This document shows positions 7,587 through 17,291 of a stretch of DNA of 64,000 nt, piece by piece (positions within the stretch are counted from its first letter, which is position 1; every line of letters begins with the position of its first letter). Below the pieces are notes generated by a model that searched no databases, was not told the DNA's origin, and saw nothing but the letters and a program-made list of their open reading frames with translations. The stretch lies in contig NZ_CP181167.1 of the NCBI RefSeq assembly GCF_047824785.1, positions 1,860,001-1,924,000 on the forward strand. The letters are read 5' to 3'. The position numbers and the translations under genes were made by a program. This stretch comes from Nitrobacter sp039808345 (GTDB lineage: Bacteria > Pseudomonadota > Alphaproteobacteria > Rhizobiales > Xanthobacteraceae).

Positions 7587-9364
7587 TAACGCGTTCCCTC
7601 GGAGCGGAAGATGGCGATCGAAATCGTCTTGCCCTGCGAGAAGTTAAAGCCGTCGATGCGCGTTGCTACGTTGTAGCGCAATCCGATCGCCTCGGCGCGC
7701 TGCGCGAACGCCCGTTCGGAACGTGATTCGACGAGCGCGAACCGGCAGCTTCCATGGCGGAGGAAATCGGCGGCCCCGGAGCCGTCGGTCAGCAGCGTCG
7801 ATGTCCCCGTCATGAAGACCAGACTTGGTTCATGGTAGCCCGCCGCCGCTGCCTTCGGTCCGACGCACTCGACATTTCGCAGCGCGCGCGCGACTTCCGG
7901 GCTCGGAAACAATGGCGTCAGCGCCGCGACGATGATGCCGTAGACGGAAGCGCTCAGGAACAGCGCCGCCAGAACGGCATTCAGCAGGGAACGCTCCGCG
8001 TTATAGTCGTCGTAGAGCCACCAGGCGAACAGCCCGGAAATCAAGGCCGCCGCGGCGAACGGCCAGGCCAGGAAAACCGGCTGGCGCGTCAAGGTAATGG
8101 TCGCGACGATCGCGAGCACCAAGGTTATCGCGGGAATGGCGAACCACCATGCCGTCCCCTTGGTGAGCCATGATCGCGACAGGACGCGGCGCTCCAGCGC
8201 CCAGACCGACAGGATCGCGATCGCGGGATAGAGCGGCAGTACATAATGCGGCAGCTTCGTCAACACGAGTTCGAACACGATCCATGACGGAATCAGCCAC
8301 GCGAGCAGAAACCGCACCTCCGGCTCCCGCCGCGCGCGCCAGACCGCGGGCGCCGCCAGCCCCGCGAGCGCCGCGCCAGGCCAGAACGTAATCCAGAACA
8401 GCAGGAAATAGGTGCCGGGCGGCGCTCCATGTGATTCCTGAGCCGCAAGCTTGCTCAGCATGTCGCCGCCGATCGAGTCCGTGAAAAACGTGTCGCCGGC
8501 GCGGAGGAAGATTGCGACAAACCACGGCATGATGAGGACAAGCACCCACATCAGTCCCCAGACCGACCGCAGCCGCCAAAGCCACGACGCGGAGCGATCC
8601 AGAATGGCGACGGCCCCGATCGTCAATCCCACGAACATCAGGATCAACGGGCCTTTCAGCAGGATTCCTCCGGCGATCGCCGTCCAGAAGATCGCCGGAT
8701 GCGTCCAGGAAGGATGCTCGGGGTTCTCGCCTCGCCGGGACGACAGATAGATTCGCGCAAGCGCACCCATCGCCCCCACGATGGTCAGCAACAGCATCGC
8801 GTCAGTCTTCGCGAGCCGCGCTTCCACGCCGAGCAGGACCGACCCGCACATGATCAGTCCGGCCAGAACAGCGCCGCGCCGCGTTACGAAAGCGAGCGCC
8901 GCCCAATAAGTCAGAAGCACCGCGCCGATCGCGCCGATCAGGGAAGGCACGCGATAGAGCCAGATGCGGATCTGCGCGCGCGGCAGGCCGAGAGCTGAGG
9001 CCGTCTCGACGGCCGCGGCCTGCAGCCAGTAAATGCCGACCGGTTTCTTGTAACGCACCTCGCCCTGAAAGCGGATGTCGACGAAGTCGCCGGTCTCGAC
9101 CATCTGCTTGGTCGCCTGCGCGAAACGGGCCTCGTCGCGGTCGATCGGCGGGATGTTGAAGAAACCAGGCAGAAAGAACAGCAGGCCGATGACCGTCAGA
9201 AACAAAACCGATCTGGTATGGCTGCTGGCCACGACGTCGATCACGTTCGCCAGACCCCGTCCCGTGCCCAACGGAGTCTTCGGCTCGCGCGGTTGTCCAA
9301 ATCGGGGACGGGGAAAGGTTTCGGCCATGGGATTCCGCATACGCTGAACCCGCGGCAGGGACAA
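7586..9364 (-). CDS. ArnT/PMT-family (GT39) membrane glycosyltransferase
   Basis: A polytopic 592-aa protein. After a basic N terminus comes a first membrane helix, then the GT39 catalytic motif NIPPIDRDEARFAQATKQM, whose D-E pair follows the IDRDEAR pattern of ArnT-like proteins. Next is YKKPVGIYWLQAA and many hydrophobic segments. The family moves a sugar from polyprenyl phosphate to lipid A or another acceptor on the periplasmic side. The start is ambiguous: inner Met codons at residues 9 and 13 (9340, 9328) are also possible, since the first residues overlap poorly conserved sequence. It lies 15 nt after pbpC. Confidence 0.88.
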   Translation of the reverse strand: MSLPRVQRMRNPMAETFPRPRFGQPREPKTPLGTGRGLANVIDVVASSHTRSVLFLTVIGLLFFLPGFFNIPPIDRDEARFAQATKQMVETGDFVDIRFQGEVRYKKPVGIYWLQAAAVETASALGLPRAQIRIWLYRVPSLIGAIGAVLLTYWAALAFVTRRGAVLAGLIMCGSVLLGVEARLAKTDAMLLLTIVGAMGALARIYLSSRRGENPEHPSWTHPAIFWTAIAGGILLKGPLILMFVGLTIGAVAILDRSASWLWRLRSVWGLMWVLVLIMPWFVAIFLRAGDTFFTDSIGGDMLSKLAAQESHGAPPGTYFLLFWITFWPGAALAGLAAPAVWRARREPEVRFLLAWLIPSWIVFELVLTKLPHYVLPLYPAIAILSVWALERRVLSRSWLTKGTAWWFAIPAITLVLAIVATITLTRQPVFLAWPFAAAALISGLFAWWLYDDYNAERSLLNAVLAALFLSASVYGIIVAALTPLFPSPEVARALRNVECVGPKAAAAGYHEPSLVFMTGTSTLLTDGSGAADFLRHGSCRFALVESRSERAFAQRAEAIGLRYNVATRIDGFNFSQGKTISIAIFRSEGTR

Positions 9365-9379
9365 CCGCTGAGCCGGCCA

Positions 9380-11500
9380 CTATTGAATTCTGACGGTAAC
9401 TGTGTCCGTGGTGCCAGCCGCGTCCATCACGGTCAGCCGGACGAATCCCGGCCCGGGAGGGTCGATCATCCGCTGGCGACGGCCGTCGATCGCTCCCACC
9501 GCTTTCCCGTTGACCAGCATCGTCATGGGCGGACTCCCGCCCGTCACTTTCACCGGCAGCGGAGAGAGCGTTCCCTGACCTGCTCCGGCATCGATCCGCG
9601 AGCCGTTCAGCGGAAACTGGATATGGAGCCTGCGCTTATGATCGGCGGTCCGGATAAGTTCACCGGCGGAACGAAACCTTTGCAAGGGAAGCGGAAGTTT
9701 TGCATTGGCGGCGATCAGCGTTCCGCGCGGAGCCTTCGGGAGCGGCGCGGGCAGCCTGCCGGTGCGAGCGAAGGCATCGAACAGAATGGGCGCGGCCGCG
9801 ACACGTCCGATAAGGCCAGGAACCGGCGCGCCGTCAGGTCGTCCGACCCAGACGCCGATCGTCATGCGGCCGTCGAAGCCCACGGACCACGCATCCCGAT
9901 AGCCGTAACTCGTGCCGGTCTTGAACGCGATCCGGTTCCGGACCGCGTTTTCCGGCGGGGGCGTTCCCAAAAGCACATTTCCGACCTGCCAGGCGGCGAC
10001 GGCGTCCATCAGCCGCAGAGGCTCTCGAACGCTTGAATCGTCGGGCTCGATCTCGCGTAAGGGCATCACGCCGCCCAGTCGGGGAATACCGGAATAGATC
10101 TGCACCAGGTCATGGAGCGTCACGCCGACGCCGCCCAGTCCCATCGCCAGCCCCGGAGTTTCGTCCCTGGGGAGCACTAGGCTGGCGCCCGCCTGCTTCA
10201 GCCTCGACGACAGACGGCTGGCGCCGACGCGATCCAGCAGTTCGATCGCCGGAACGTTGAGCGATAATTGCAGGGCCCGACGCACCGGGACGGTGCCCTG
10301 AAACGTCATATCGAAGTTTTCCGGCGCGTAGCTGCCGAACCGGACCGGGCGATCGTCGATCAGGCTATCCGGATGAACAAGCCCGTCTTCGAAGGCCAAT
10401 CCGTAGATGAACGGCTTCAGGGTCGATCCCGGCGAGCGCACCGCCCGCGTCATGTCCACCTGCCCGGCCAGCCGCTCGCCGAAATAGTCCGCGGAGCCGA
10501 CATGGGCCACCACATCGCCGGTGGCGTTGTCCACCGCGAGGATGCCGACCGAAATGTCCGGGCCGAGCGCGGCCGCGCGATCGTGCGCCAGTGTTTCGAA
10601 CTGGCGTTGCAATCGGGCTTCCAGCGTCAGCCGGATCAGGTTCGAGTTCTTGTTGGTGGCGAGAGCCTGATCCGCCGAATGCGGCGCCAGCATTGGGAAC
10701 GGCCGGCGCGTCCGCACGACCGGCACCGCCATCGCTCGCCGGGCGTCTTCCGCGCCGATGCGCGAATCCTCAACCATGCGCATGAGCACGCGGTCGCGGG
10801 CGGCGTGCGCCGCCGCTGGATGTCTGTCGAGGCGCCGCCTTTCCGGCGATTGCGGCAAGGCCACCAGCAGGGCCGACTCCGCCAGCGATAGCCGCTTCGG
10901 CTCCTTGCCGAAATAGGCAAGGGACGCCGCGCGAATACCTTCGAGATTGCCGCCGAACGGCGCGAGCGTCAGGTACAGGTTGAGGATCTCACCTTTTGTA
11001 AGCTCACGTTCGAGTTGGAGCGCGCGAACCATCTGACGCAGCTTGGCGTAGATCGAGCGGCGCCGGCGCGGCTCGATCAGCCTGGCAAGCTGCATGGTGA
11101 TGGTCGAGCCGCCGGAGACGATGTGACCGCGGGTCAGAAGTTGCCACGCCGCGCGGCCGAGTGCGAGCGGGTCGATGCCGGCGTGCGAATAGAACCGCTG
11201 ATCTTCATAACCCAGCAGCAGATTGAGATATCCGGGATCGACATCGGTGGTGGCATCGACCGGCAATCGCCATCGGCCGTCCGCCATGGCGAACGCGCGC
11301 AGCAACTTGCCGTTGCGGTCGAGCACGATGGTCGAGACCTCGCGCGCCTTCGCCAGCGGCGGAGGTCCCAGCGAGACGATCCAGCCCGCGACCGCGCCGG
11401 TGGTGACGACCGCGACAACCGCCATCGCCGCCGCGGCCAGCTTCACGCGCCGCCAGCGACGCGGCTGCCCGGTCGTTGCAGGGGTGTCGGGCGCGGTCAT
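9380..11500 (-). CDS. pbpC: Penicillin-binding protein 1C
   Basis: A 706-aa bifunctional peptidoglycan synthase. It has an N-terminal membrane anchor (about 21-42), a GT51 transglycosylase domain with EDQRFYSHAGID (99-110), a transpeptidase domain with SxxK at S359-TLK362, SLN at 413-415 and KTGT at 527-530, and the C-terminal BiPBP_C domain typical of PbpC. The start overlaps the alpha-2-macroglobulin stop by 4 nt. Pairing with a thioester macroglobulin is the classic E. coli pbpC-yfhM arrangement, interpreted as wall repair coupled to trapping of invading proteases. Confidence 0.95.
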   Translation of the reverse strand: MTAPDTPATTGQPRRWRRVKLAAAAMAVVAVVTTGAVAGWIVSLGPPPLAKAREVSTIVLDRNGKLLRAFAMADGRWRLPVDATTDVDPGYLNLLLGYEDQRFYSHAGIDPLALGRAAWQLLTRGHIVSGGSTITMQLARLIEPRRRRSIYAKLRQMVRALQLERELTKGEILNLYLTLAPFGGNLEGIRAASLAYFGKEPKRLSLAESALLVALPQSPERRRLDRHPAAAHAARDRVLMRMVEDSRIGAEDARRAMAVPVVRTRRPFPMLAPHSADQALATNKNSNLIRLTLEARLQRQFETLAHDRAAALGPDISVGILAVDNATGDVVAHVGSADYFGERLAGQVDMTRAVRSPGSTLKPFIYGLAFEDGLVHPDSLIDDRPVRFGSYAPENFDMTFQGTVPVRRALQLSLNVPAIELLDRVGASRLSSRLKQAGASLVLPRDETPGLAMGLGGVGVTLHDLVQIYSGIPRLGGVMPLREIEPDDSSVREPLRLMDAVAAWQVGNVLLGTPPPENAVRNRIAFKTGTSYGYRDAWSVGFDGRMTIGVWVGRPDGAPVPGLIGRVAAAPILFDAFARTGRLPAPLPKAPRGTLIAANAKLPLPLQRFRSAGELIRTADHKRRLHIQFPLNGSRIDAGAGQGTLSPLPVKVTGGSPPMTMLVNGKAVGAIDGRRQRMIDPPGPGFVRLTVMDAAGTTDTVTVRIQ

Positions 11501-14500
11501 TTCGCCGAACGCACCTCGACGCGGCCGGTGCCGGTGCGGCCGTAGCGCGATGGATTGTACATGTCTTCCACATACGCTTGCGGCAGAACATATTTGCCCG
11601 GCGATACGGCGCGCACGACATAGGCCACGGTGAACACCGCCTTGTCACTGGCCGCGCGATCGACGGCGGCGGTGAACCGGTCGTCGCGGAATTCGGTGCT
11701 GGCCGGCTCCTTGCCGTCCTCGATCCAGTCGAGCGTCCCGCTGTCGCCGGAGGACACCAGATGAGGATTGTCGATCTCGAATCCTGCCGGAAGATAGTCG
11801 GCCACGAGGATATGACCGTATGTCGGCTTGGTTTCGGTGATCCTGAGAACCACGGCGAAGCGATCGTTCTGCCTGGCCTGGGTCGGATCCGCCGGCGTTC
11901 CGTCGAGGTTGAAGTAGCCGCGCTCGATTACGAAGCCGTTCGATGTCGCCGGTTCGGGGGTAAGCGGCGCGCCGGCCACGGAAATCACCGCCTGCACCGG
12001 GGCTGCGCCGGTGTTGGTGATCTTGATCGGCTTGTCGGCCAGCTCGGCTGCCTTGTGGCTACGATAAAGCGCGGCTTTCACAGGCGCGCCGTTGACATCG
12101 AGCGACATTGATTCTTTTGCAAGCGCCCTCGCCGCCAGAACCAGCCACGCGTTCTCCTGCGTCGAGGTCGAGGACGTCAACCCCCGCGCCGCCTCCACCC
12201 GCTGCACCGCTTGCGTGACCGTGGCCCGCGGCGCGTTGCCCTCGCTCGCGAGCGATACCAGCGCCGCCGCGTCGCGGAGCGCCGAGCCGTAGTCCGCACG
12301 GCCGAATTCGAGCGCCGGCTTGGGCGCAAGGCTTTCTGCCGCCGCGGCATACACGCGTTCCGCGCGCGCCCGGTCGCCGACCAGCGCGAGCGCCGCGGCA
12401 AGTTGCGCCTTGGCGATCGGCGTCGCCAGATTGTTCAGCTTGGTGTCGGCCAGATAACGCAGATCTCCTATCGGGGCGGCGCCGTTCCTGGCGAGAACGT
12501 AAAGCCCGTAAGCGAGGTCGCGGCCGCCGTCCTTCTCCGGCTCGGCCGCGTTCACCACCGAGTTGCGGATGCGGTCGAGCGCGCTCGTGAACTGAAGGTC
12601 GGGGACGGAGAAGCCCTTCTCGCGCGCGCGGGTCAGGAAGTCCGTGACGTAGGCGTCGAGCCAGGCATCCTCGCCGCCGGACGACCACAGGCCGAACGAA
12701 CCATTCGAGCCTTGCCTTGCCAGCAGCCGCTCGATCGAGCTTTTGATGCGATCGTCGACGCTGGCATCCATCGCGAGGTGAGCTTCCGCTGCGAGATCGT
12801 TGACGTAGAGCAGCGGCATGGCCCGGCTCGCGATCTGCTCCGAGCAGCCGAACGGATAGCGGTCGAGCGCCTTCAGGACGCTTGCCGCGTCCAGCGCCGA
12901 GGACAGGCCGACCGACATCGACACCCCTCCCGTTCCCGCCACGAGGTCCGAGAACATGTCGGAGGTCAGCGTCAGACTCTCACCCTTTGCCAGCGTTCGC
13001 ACGGAGCGGCGCGCCAGGATCTGGGTCGCCGGCTTGACCTCGAGATCATAGTGCCGGGCCAGCGTCAGGCCGTTCGGTCCGTTGATATCGATATCGAACC
13101 GGGCAGCGCCGGCAGCGCCCGCGGTATCGAGCGTCAGCGCCATCGAGCCGCGCTGCCCGGCCGCGAGCCTGATCGTGGTCGCGGCATCGCCCGCTACCTT
13201 CACCGGGCCCGAGGTTCTGACGTTGACGGTATAATCGCCGGGCGGACCTTCGACATTGTCGAGATCGAAGCTTATCGAGCCCTGATCGCCGGTCAACAGA
13301 AAGCGCGGCAGGGTTGCCGTCAGCACTACCGGATCGCGGACCGTGACATCAACGGTCGCATGCCCGAGCCTGGTCGCGGTCCAGGCGACCGCCATCACGC
13401 GCGCCGTGCCTGCGAACTCCGGAATGTCGAAGCTGATTTCAGCCGTGCCGTCCGCGGCGACCGTGACGATGCCCGAATAGAGCGCGAGCGGCTTCTGCGT
13501 CGGCGGGCTGCCCTGCAACTCCGCTCCCGCGAAATCGCCGCCGGTCCGGAGCTGGCCGCGCGTTCCCTGCATACCGTCGATCAGTTGTCCGTAAAGATCA
13601 CGAATCTCAGACGTCATGCGGCGCTGGCCCAGATAGTAGTCGTCGGGCGCTGGCGGCTTGTAATTGGTGAGGTTGAGGATGCCGACGTCAACGGCAGCGA
13701 CGACGATCCTGGCGTCTTCGCCGGGGCTTAGACCGCCGATCTTCACGGGCAGCTTCAGCGGTGTTGATGGCCGCACCAGTTCCGGCGGCGACAGGCTCAC
13801 CGAAAGGGTGCGCGCGCTCCTGTCGATGCCGAACCATTTGATGCCGATCGCGCGGCCGGGCATCCGCTGCGCGGCGACGTCGAGTGGCCGTCGCAGCGTC
13901 GCCACCACATAAGCGCCGGTGCCCCAGTCCTTGCCGACCGGGATTTTGACCTGCGACGTGCCTTCCTTGACCTCCGCGGTCTGGGTGGTCAGCAGCCGGT
14001 CGCCGAGAACATTGATCGTGAGTTTGCCCGCGGTCCGGGCGTTGACCGAAACGACCATGGTGTCGCCGGACTGGTAATCCGGCTTGTCGATCGAGGTTTC
14101 CAGCAGGTCAGGCGTGTCGGCGCTGCCGTCGGAATACCAGCCGACGTCAAACTGAACGGATGTCAGCGGACCGTTTGAATCGGAGGATTTGACGTCGAGC
14201 CGGTAGCGGCCCGGCTGCGGGGAGAGTTCGATCCGCGCGGGCTTGTCGGCGGCAACCGAGAGATCGCCGTCGGCGACCCGTCTGGTCGACTTCACCGGCT
14301 CGAATTCCCAATACGAATTCTGCCGATACCACTGATAGCGGCTCTCCAGCTTGAGCAGTTCGTAGCGCAGCCCCTTGCGGGCAAGCGACGTTCCGTCCGG
14401 CGCCACGAAGACGACATCGAATTTGGCTCTGTCCCCCTCCGCGACGCTCTTGTCGGCGAACAACGGTTTGACGCCGATCATGGCGGCGGACGGTTTCACC

Positions 14501-16716
14501 GGAAGCACGATCTTCCGTTCGACCGCTCGGCCGCCTGCCTCCGCCATGCGAATGAAAATCTGCGCTTCCTGCTGGCGGTTCGATGAGGGAGGTGTCGCGA
14601 GACTGACGGGAAACGTGGCGACGCCGTTTGCGTCGGCTTCGGGCAGGTTTTCGATCGGCGTGCGCTCGTTACCGGTCGCCTCGTCATCGGGCACGCCGAA
14701 CCGATATCCCGCATAGCCTGGACGGCTCTCGGCGGGCGCAACAAGTAAATCGCCTTCGAGTTGCAGTCCGGACGCGGGAGCGCCGTAGAGGAAACGGCCG
14801 TCGATCTTGAGTTCCACCGGATTATCGGCGGCAATCTGTTTCGCCTTGGTGGTCAGATCGAATTCAATCCGGTCCGCGACATAGTCCTCGACCATGAAGG
14901 TGGTTTCGCCGGCGGAGGGTCCTTTCGGGTCCGTGAACGCGCGAACCCGCCATGTCCCGGTCGGGACCGCTGAATTGAGCGGCAGGGTCAGGCTTCGTCC
15001 CCCCGCGCCCTGATCCGGCAGGACAGCGCGGCGGTACTCGACGCCGTCGGGCCGTTCGATCACCAGCGTCAGCGGCCCGCCGGTCACGGCAACGCCCTGC
15101 CCGTCCCGCAGCAACGCGGTGAGATACACGGTCTCCCCCGAGCGGTAGACGCCGCGCTCCGCATAAACGAAGGCATCGGCTCCCGACGGCACGGCGCGGC
15201 CCGAAACGCCGCGGTCGGTCAAGTCGAATGCGTTCGACTTCAGGCTGAGGAACGCATAATCGGCCTTGTCGGTGCTGACCGTCAGCAGCGCAGGCGACTG
15301 CCCTCCTTCGCCTCGCGCCAGTCCCGGCTCGAACAGCGCGTGACCTGATGCGTCCGTCTTCCGGGTTGCAAGAATTTCATTGTTGCGTGCGACCAGTCGG
15401 ACTTCCGCCTTGTCCACGGCATCGGTTGTCGCCAGCGAATTGACGAAGACATGGATGCCGTCATTGCCTGAATAGGCGCTCAGGCCCAGACCCGAGACGA
15501 TGAACCACTGCGTCGCCAGCGAGCCGGACTCCTCGTCATCCGTGGAGCCCGGGCCCTTGGGCGCGGCCGTCATCACGTAAACGCCGGGCTGGAGGTTTCC
15601 GAGCGCCTCATCGACCGGAAACGCCGTCGTCACATCGGCGTTCAGGGTGGAGGCCGTCGTCACCTCGCCCGACCAGACCCTGATCCCGCGTTCGTGGCCG
15701 AGCTCATATAATTGATGGCCGCTAAGCGCCTTCTGAAAGTCGCTCTCGATAACGGTGTTGATGAGGTTGCGGTCGCCGACCCGGAAGACTTTGACGGTCA
15801 CGTTCTGGGTGTTGACGCTGACCAACGGGATGCCGCGCTGGCCAGTGCGCGGCAGCACGTAGGCCCGTCCCGTGAAGCGGACGAACGGCTTGCGGTCGCG
15901 TACATAGACGTTGAATTCAGCGGATTTCGGCAGACTTTCCTTCACGGTCGACGGCAGGCCGGCGCGCAGATTGATATTGTAGCGCTCACCGTGCTTGAGG
16001 CCCTCGACACAAAGCTGTCTGTCCTCCGAGGACAGCGCCGGCCGGTCGTCTCCCGCGAGCGCGACGAAGGGAGAGAAGTCGACCCTCTTGGCAAGATCCT
16101 CGGAGAACTGAAAACAGACCCGAGGCGATGCCGAATCCGAATCCACGGTATAATCGAGCAGCCGGAAGCCGTGATCGTCCCGCATTTTTTCGTACTGCTC
16201 GCGAACCCCGGCCACCTCGCGCAGGTCGAGCGAGAGCCGCAACGCATCGAGGGCCGGCCGCCAGAGCTTTCGATCCGAAAAGGCCCGACCGAGAACCGCT
16301 AATGCATCAGCCTCGCTCGCCGGATCGGTCGCCCGCTGGTAGGCGAGATAGGCGGCGGTGGACGCCCGCTCCAGCAGGAAGGTCTGCTCCTGACTTGTGG
16401 CGGGTCTGATCTGGAAGATGGTCCGCGCCAGGCGAAGCCAGTTGCCGCTATCGTTCGGCGCGACGGTTGCGATCTGGCCGAGTATTTGAAGACCGCTGCG
16501 AAAATCGGCTCGTTTGAAGGCCGTGTCGGCATCGGTACGCAGCATGGAGCCCGATTTCGCGACCGCCCCGGCTTCGCTCTTGATCCGGGCTTCGAGCTTG
16601 ATCGCCGCATCGGCCAGATCGTCGCGCTTGAAGGCTTTATCCGCCGCCTGGGCGATAGATCCCAGCCCGATGAGCAAGGTCGCGCAAAAGGCTACGGTAT
16701 GAACCAGCCTGGTCAT
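11497..16716 (-). CDS. Bacterial alpha-2-macroglobulin (periplasmic protease trap)
   Basis: A 1739-aa protein. ATG at 16,716 is preferred over an upstream in-frame start because it opens a Sec signal peptide (MTRLVHTVAFCATLLIGL then AQA) and has GGGGAGAG ahead of it. Beta-rich macroglobulin domains fill the first 1100 residues. The thioester motif CSEQ is at residue ~1291 inside YPFGCSEQIASRAMP, followed by an alpha/alpha toroid TED domain. The family traps proteases that cleave its bait region. E. coli YfhM is a lipoprotein; no lipobox cysteine is present here, so a soluble periplasmic form is inferred. First gene of a run through pbpC to the lipid A genes. Confidence 0.93.
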   Translation of the reverse strand: MTRLVHTVAFCATLLIGLGSIAQAADKAFKRDDLADAAIKLEARIKSEAGAVAKSGSMLRTDADTAFKRADFRSGLQILGQIATVAPNDSGNWLRLARTIFQIRPATSQEQTFLLERASTAAYLAYQRATDPASEADALAVLGRAFSDRKLWRPALDALRLSLDLREVAGVREQYEKMRDDHGFRLLDYTVDSDSASPRVCFQFSEDLAKRVDFSPFVALAGDDRPALSSEDRQLCVEGLKHGERYNINLRAGLPSTVKESLPKSAEFNVYVRDRKPFVRFTGRAYVLPRTGQRGIPLVSVNTQNVTVKVFRVGDRNLINTVIESDFQKALSGHQLYELGHERGIRVWSGEVTTASTLNADVTTAFPVDEALGNLQPGVYVMTAAPKGPGSTDDEESGSLATQWFIVSGLGLSAYSGNDGIHVFVNSLATTDAVDKAEVRLVARNNEILATRKTDASGHALFEPGLARGEGGQSPALLTVSTDKADYAFLSLKSNAFDLTDRGVSGRAVPSGADAFVYAERGVYRSGETVYLTALLRDGQGVAVTGGPLTLVIERPDGVEYRRAVLPDQGAGGRSLTLPLNSAVPTGTWRVRAFTDPKGPSAGETTFMVEDYVADRIEFDLTTKAKQIAADNPVELKIDGRFLYGAPASGLQLEGDLLVAPAESRPGYAGYRFGVPDDEATGNERTPIENLPEADANGVATFPVSLATPPSSNRQQEAQIFIRMAEAGGRAVERKIVLPVKPSAAMIGVKPLFADKSVAEGDRAKFDVVFVAPDGTSLARKGLRYELLKLESRYQWYRQNSYWEFEPVKSTRRVADGDLSVAADKPARIELSPQPGRYRLDVKSSDSNGPLTSVQFDVGWYSDGSADTPDLLETSIDKPDYQSGDTMVVSVNARTAGKLTINVLGDRLLTTQTAEVKEGTSQVKIPVGKDWGTGAYVVATLRRPLDVAAQRMPGRAIGIKWFGIDRSARTLSVSLSPPELVRPSTPLKLPVKIGGLSPGEDARIVVAAVDVGILNLTNYKPPAPDDYYLGQRRMTSEIRDLYGQLIDGMQGTRGQLRTGGDFAGAELQGSPPTQKPLALYSGIVTVAADGTAEISFDIPEFAGTARVMAVAWTATRLGHATVDVTVRDPVVLTATLPRFLLTGDQGSISFDLDNVEGPPGDYTVNVRTSGPVKVAGDAATTIRLAAGQRGSMALTLDTAGAAGAARFDIDINGPNGLTLARHYDLEVKPATQILARRSVRTLAKGESLTLTSDMFSDLVAGTGGVSMSVGLSSALDAASVLKALDRYPFGCSEQIASRAMPLLYVNDLAAEAHLAMDASVDDRIKSSIERLLARQGSNGSFGLWSSGGEDAWLDAYVTDFLTRAREKGFSVPDLQFTSALDRIRNSVVNAAEPEKDGGRDLAYGLYVLARNGAAPIGDLRYLADTKLNNLATPIAKAQLAAALALVGDRARAERVYAAAAESLAPKPALEFGRADYGSALRDAAALVSLASEGNAPRATVTQAVQRVEAARGLTSSTSTQENAWLVLAARALAKESMSLDVNGAPVKAALYRSHKAAELADKPIKITNTGAAPVQAVISVAGAPLTPEPATSNGFVIERGYFNLDGTPADPTQARQNDRFAVVLRITETKPTYGHILVADYLPAGFEIDNPHLVSSGDSGTLDWIEDGKEPASTEFRDDRFTAAVDRAASDKAVFTVAYVVRAVSPGKYVLPQAYVEDMYNPSRYGRTGTGRVEVRSAK

Positions 16717-16830
16717 GAAAGCTCTCCCCACGCACACGCGCGCGCAAATGTCGCTTGGGCGTTCTCCGGGGTTGGGCTTCCGCGCTGTGCCGGATCGAAT
16801 TGACACTCGCGTCCCCGACCGCGCGTCCAA

Positions 16831-16870
16831 GGCTGCGGTTGTAGCTAAAAGGCTGCGGTTACAGCTAAAA
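16831..16870. repeat. 20-bp tandem repeat upstream of the macroglobulin gene
   Basis: Two adjacent 20-bp units, GGCTGCGGTTGTAGCTAAAA and GGCTGCGGTTACAGCTAAAA, differing at two positions. They lie 115-155 nt upstream of the chosen macroglobulin start, where a promoter or operator would be expected. Each unit also carries a TGTAGCT/ACAGCT-type half-palindrome. No function can be assigned. Confidence 0.8.
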
Positions 16871-16984
16871 CTCCACTAACAATCTATATTTACCGACGGA
16901 CGTTTGTCATTTAAGTGCACAATATCAGTCTGAACGCAAAGCGTAGCGCCGTACAAGCCGTTCGTGTCCGTAAACGCACGAAAA

Positions 16985-17029
16985 GATAAGTTATCTCATA
17001 TCATTGCCTGGCGTTGTTATGATATGGGA
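16985..17029. promoter_or_regulatory. Nested palindromes between the macroglobulin gene and tRNA-Arg
   Basis: The 498-nt spacer 16,717-17,214 holds no credible gene. It contains a perfect palindrome GATAAGTTATC (16,985-16,995), and overlapping it an 11-bp inverted repeat TCTCATATCAT / ATGATATGGGA (16,994-17,004 and 17,019-17,029, one wobble) around a 14-nt loop. This may be an operator or a hairpin; no T-run follows, so a simple terminator is unlikely. Confidence 0.45.
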
Positions 17030-17214
17030 ACAACCCGCCGAATCTCGATCACCATCTCGGGCAGCCGATATCCAACCGGTAACAAGGCTTCCGATAACGG
17101 ATCACTCGAGACAAGCGGATCGCGCATATTCGTCGTCCGCCCGGTCGAAATGGTTCGGATCCGGGCTTGGCGCGAAGGCGGTTTTTTCATATTGCGGTGG
17201 GATGAAGTCTCAAC

Positions 17215-17291
17215 GGTCCCGTAGCTCAACTGGATAGAGTAGCGGATTTCTACTCCGCGGGTTGCAGGTTCGAATCCTGCCGGGATCGCCA
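17215..17291 (+). tRNA. tRNA-Arg (anticodon TCT)
   Basis: A full cloverleaf can be folded by eye. The acceptor GGTCCCG pairs with CGGGATC (one G-T). The D arm is GCTC/GAGT. The anticodon stem GCGGA/TCCGC encloses the loop TTTCTAC, with anticodon TCT reading AGA/AGG. The T arm is GCAGG-TTCGAAT-CCTGC. Discriminator G and an encoded CCA end at 17,291. The prophage uses its 3' part from the distal D arm onward as attachment site, and the gene stays intact on the attL side. Confidence 0.97.
17238..17291 (+). repeat. attL, 54-bp attachment core in the tRNA 3' half
   Basis: The 54 bp starting AGTAGCGGATTTCTACTCCG and ending in the tRNA CCA is repeated exactly at 54,044-54,097. The identity stops abruptly on both sides. 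Together with the integrase at the far end, this defines the prophage limits and shows that integration restores the tRNA 3' end. Confidence 0.95.

Noticed and set aside
12211..13731. A 506-aa rightward open frame
   Set aside because: Antisense of the macroglobulin gene, Arg-rich and without family features.
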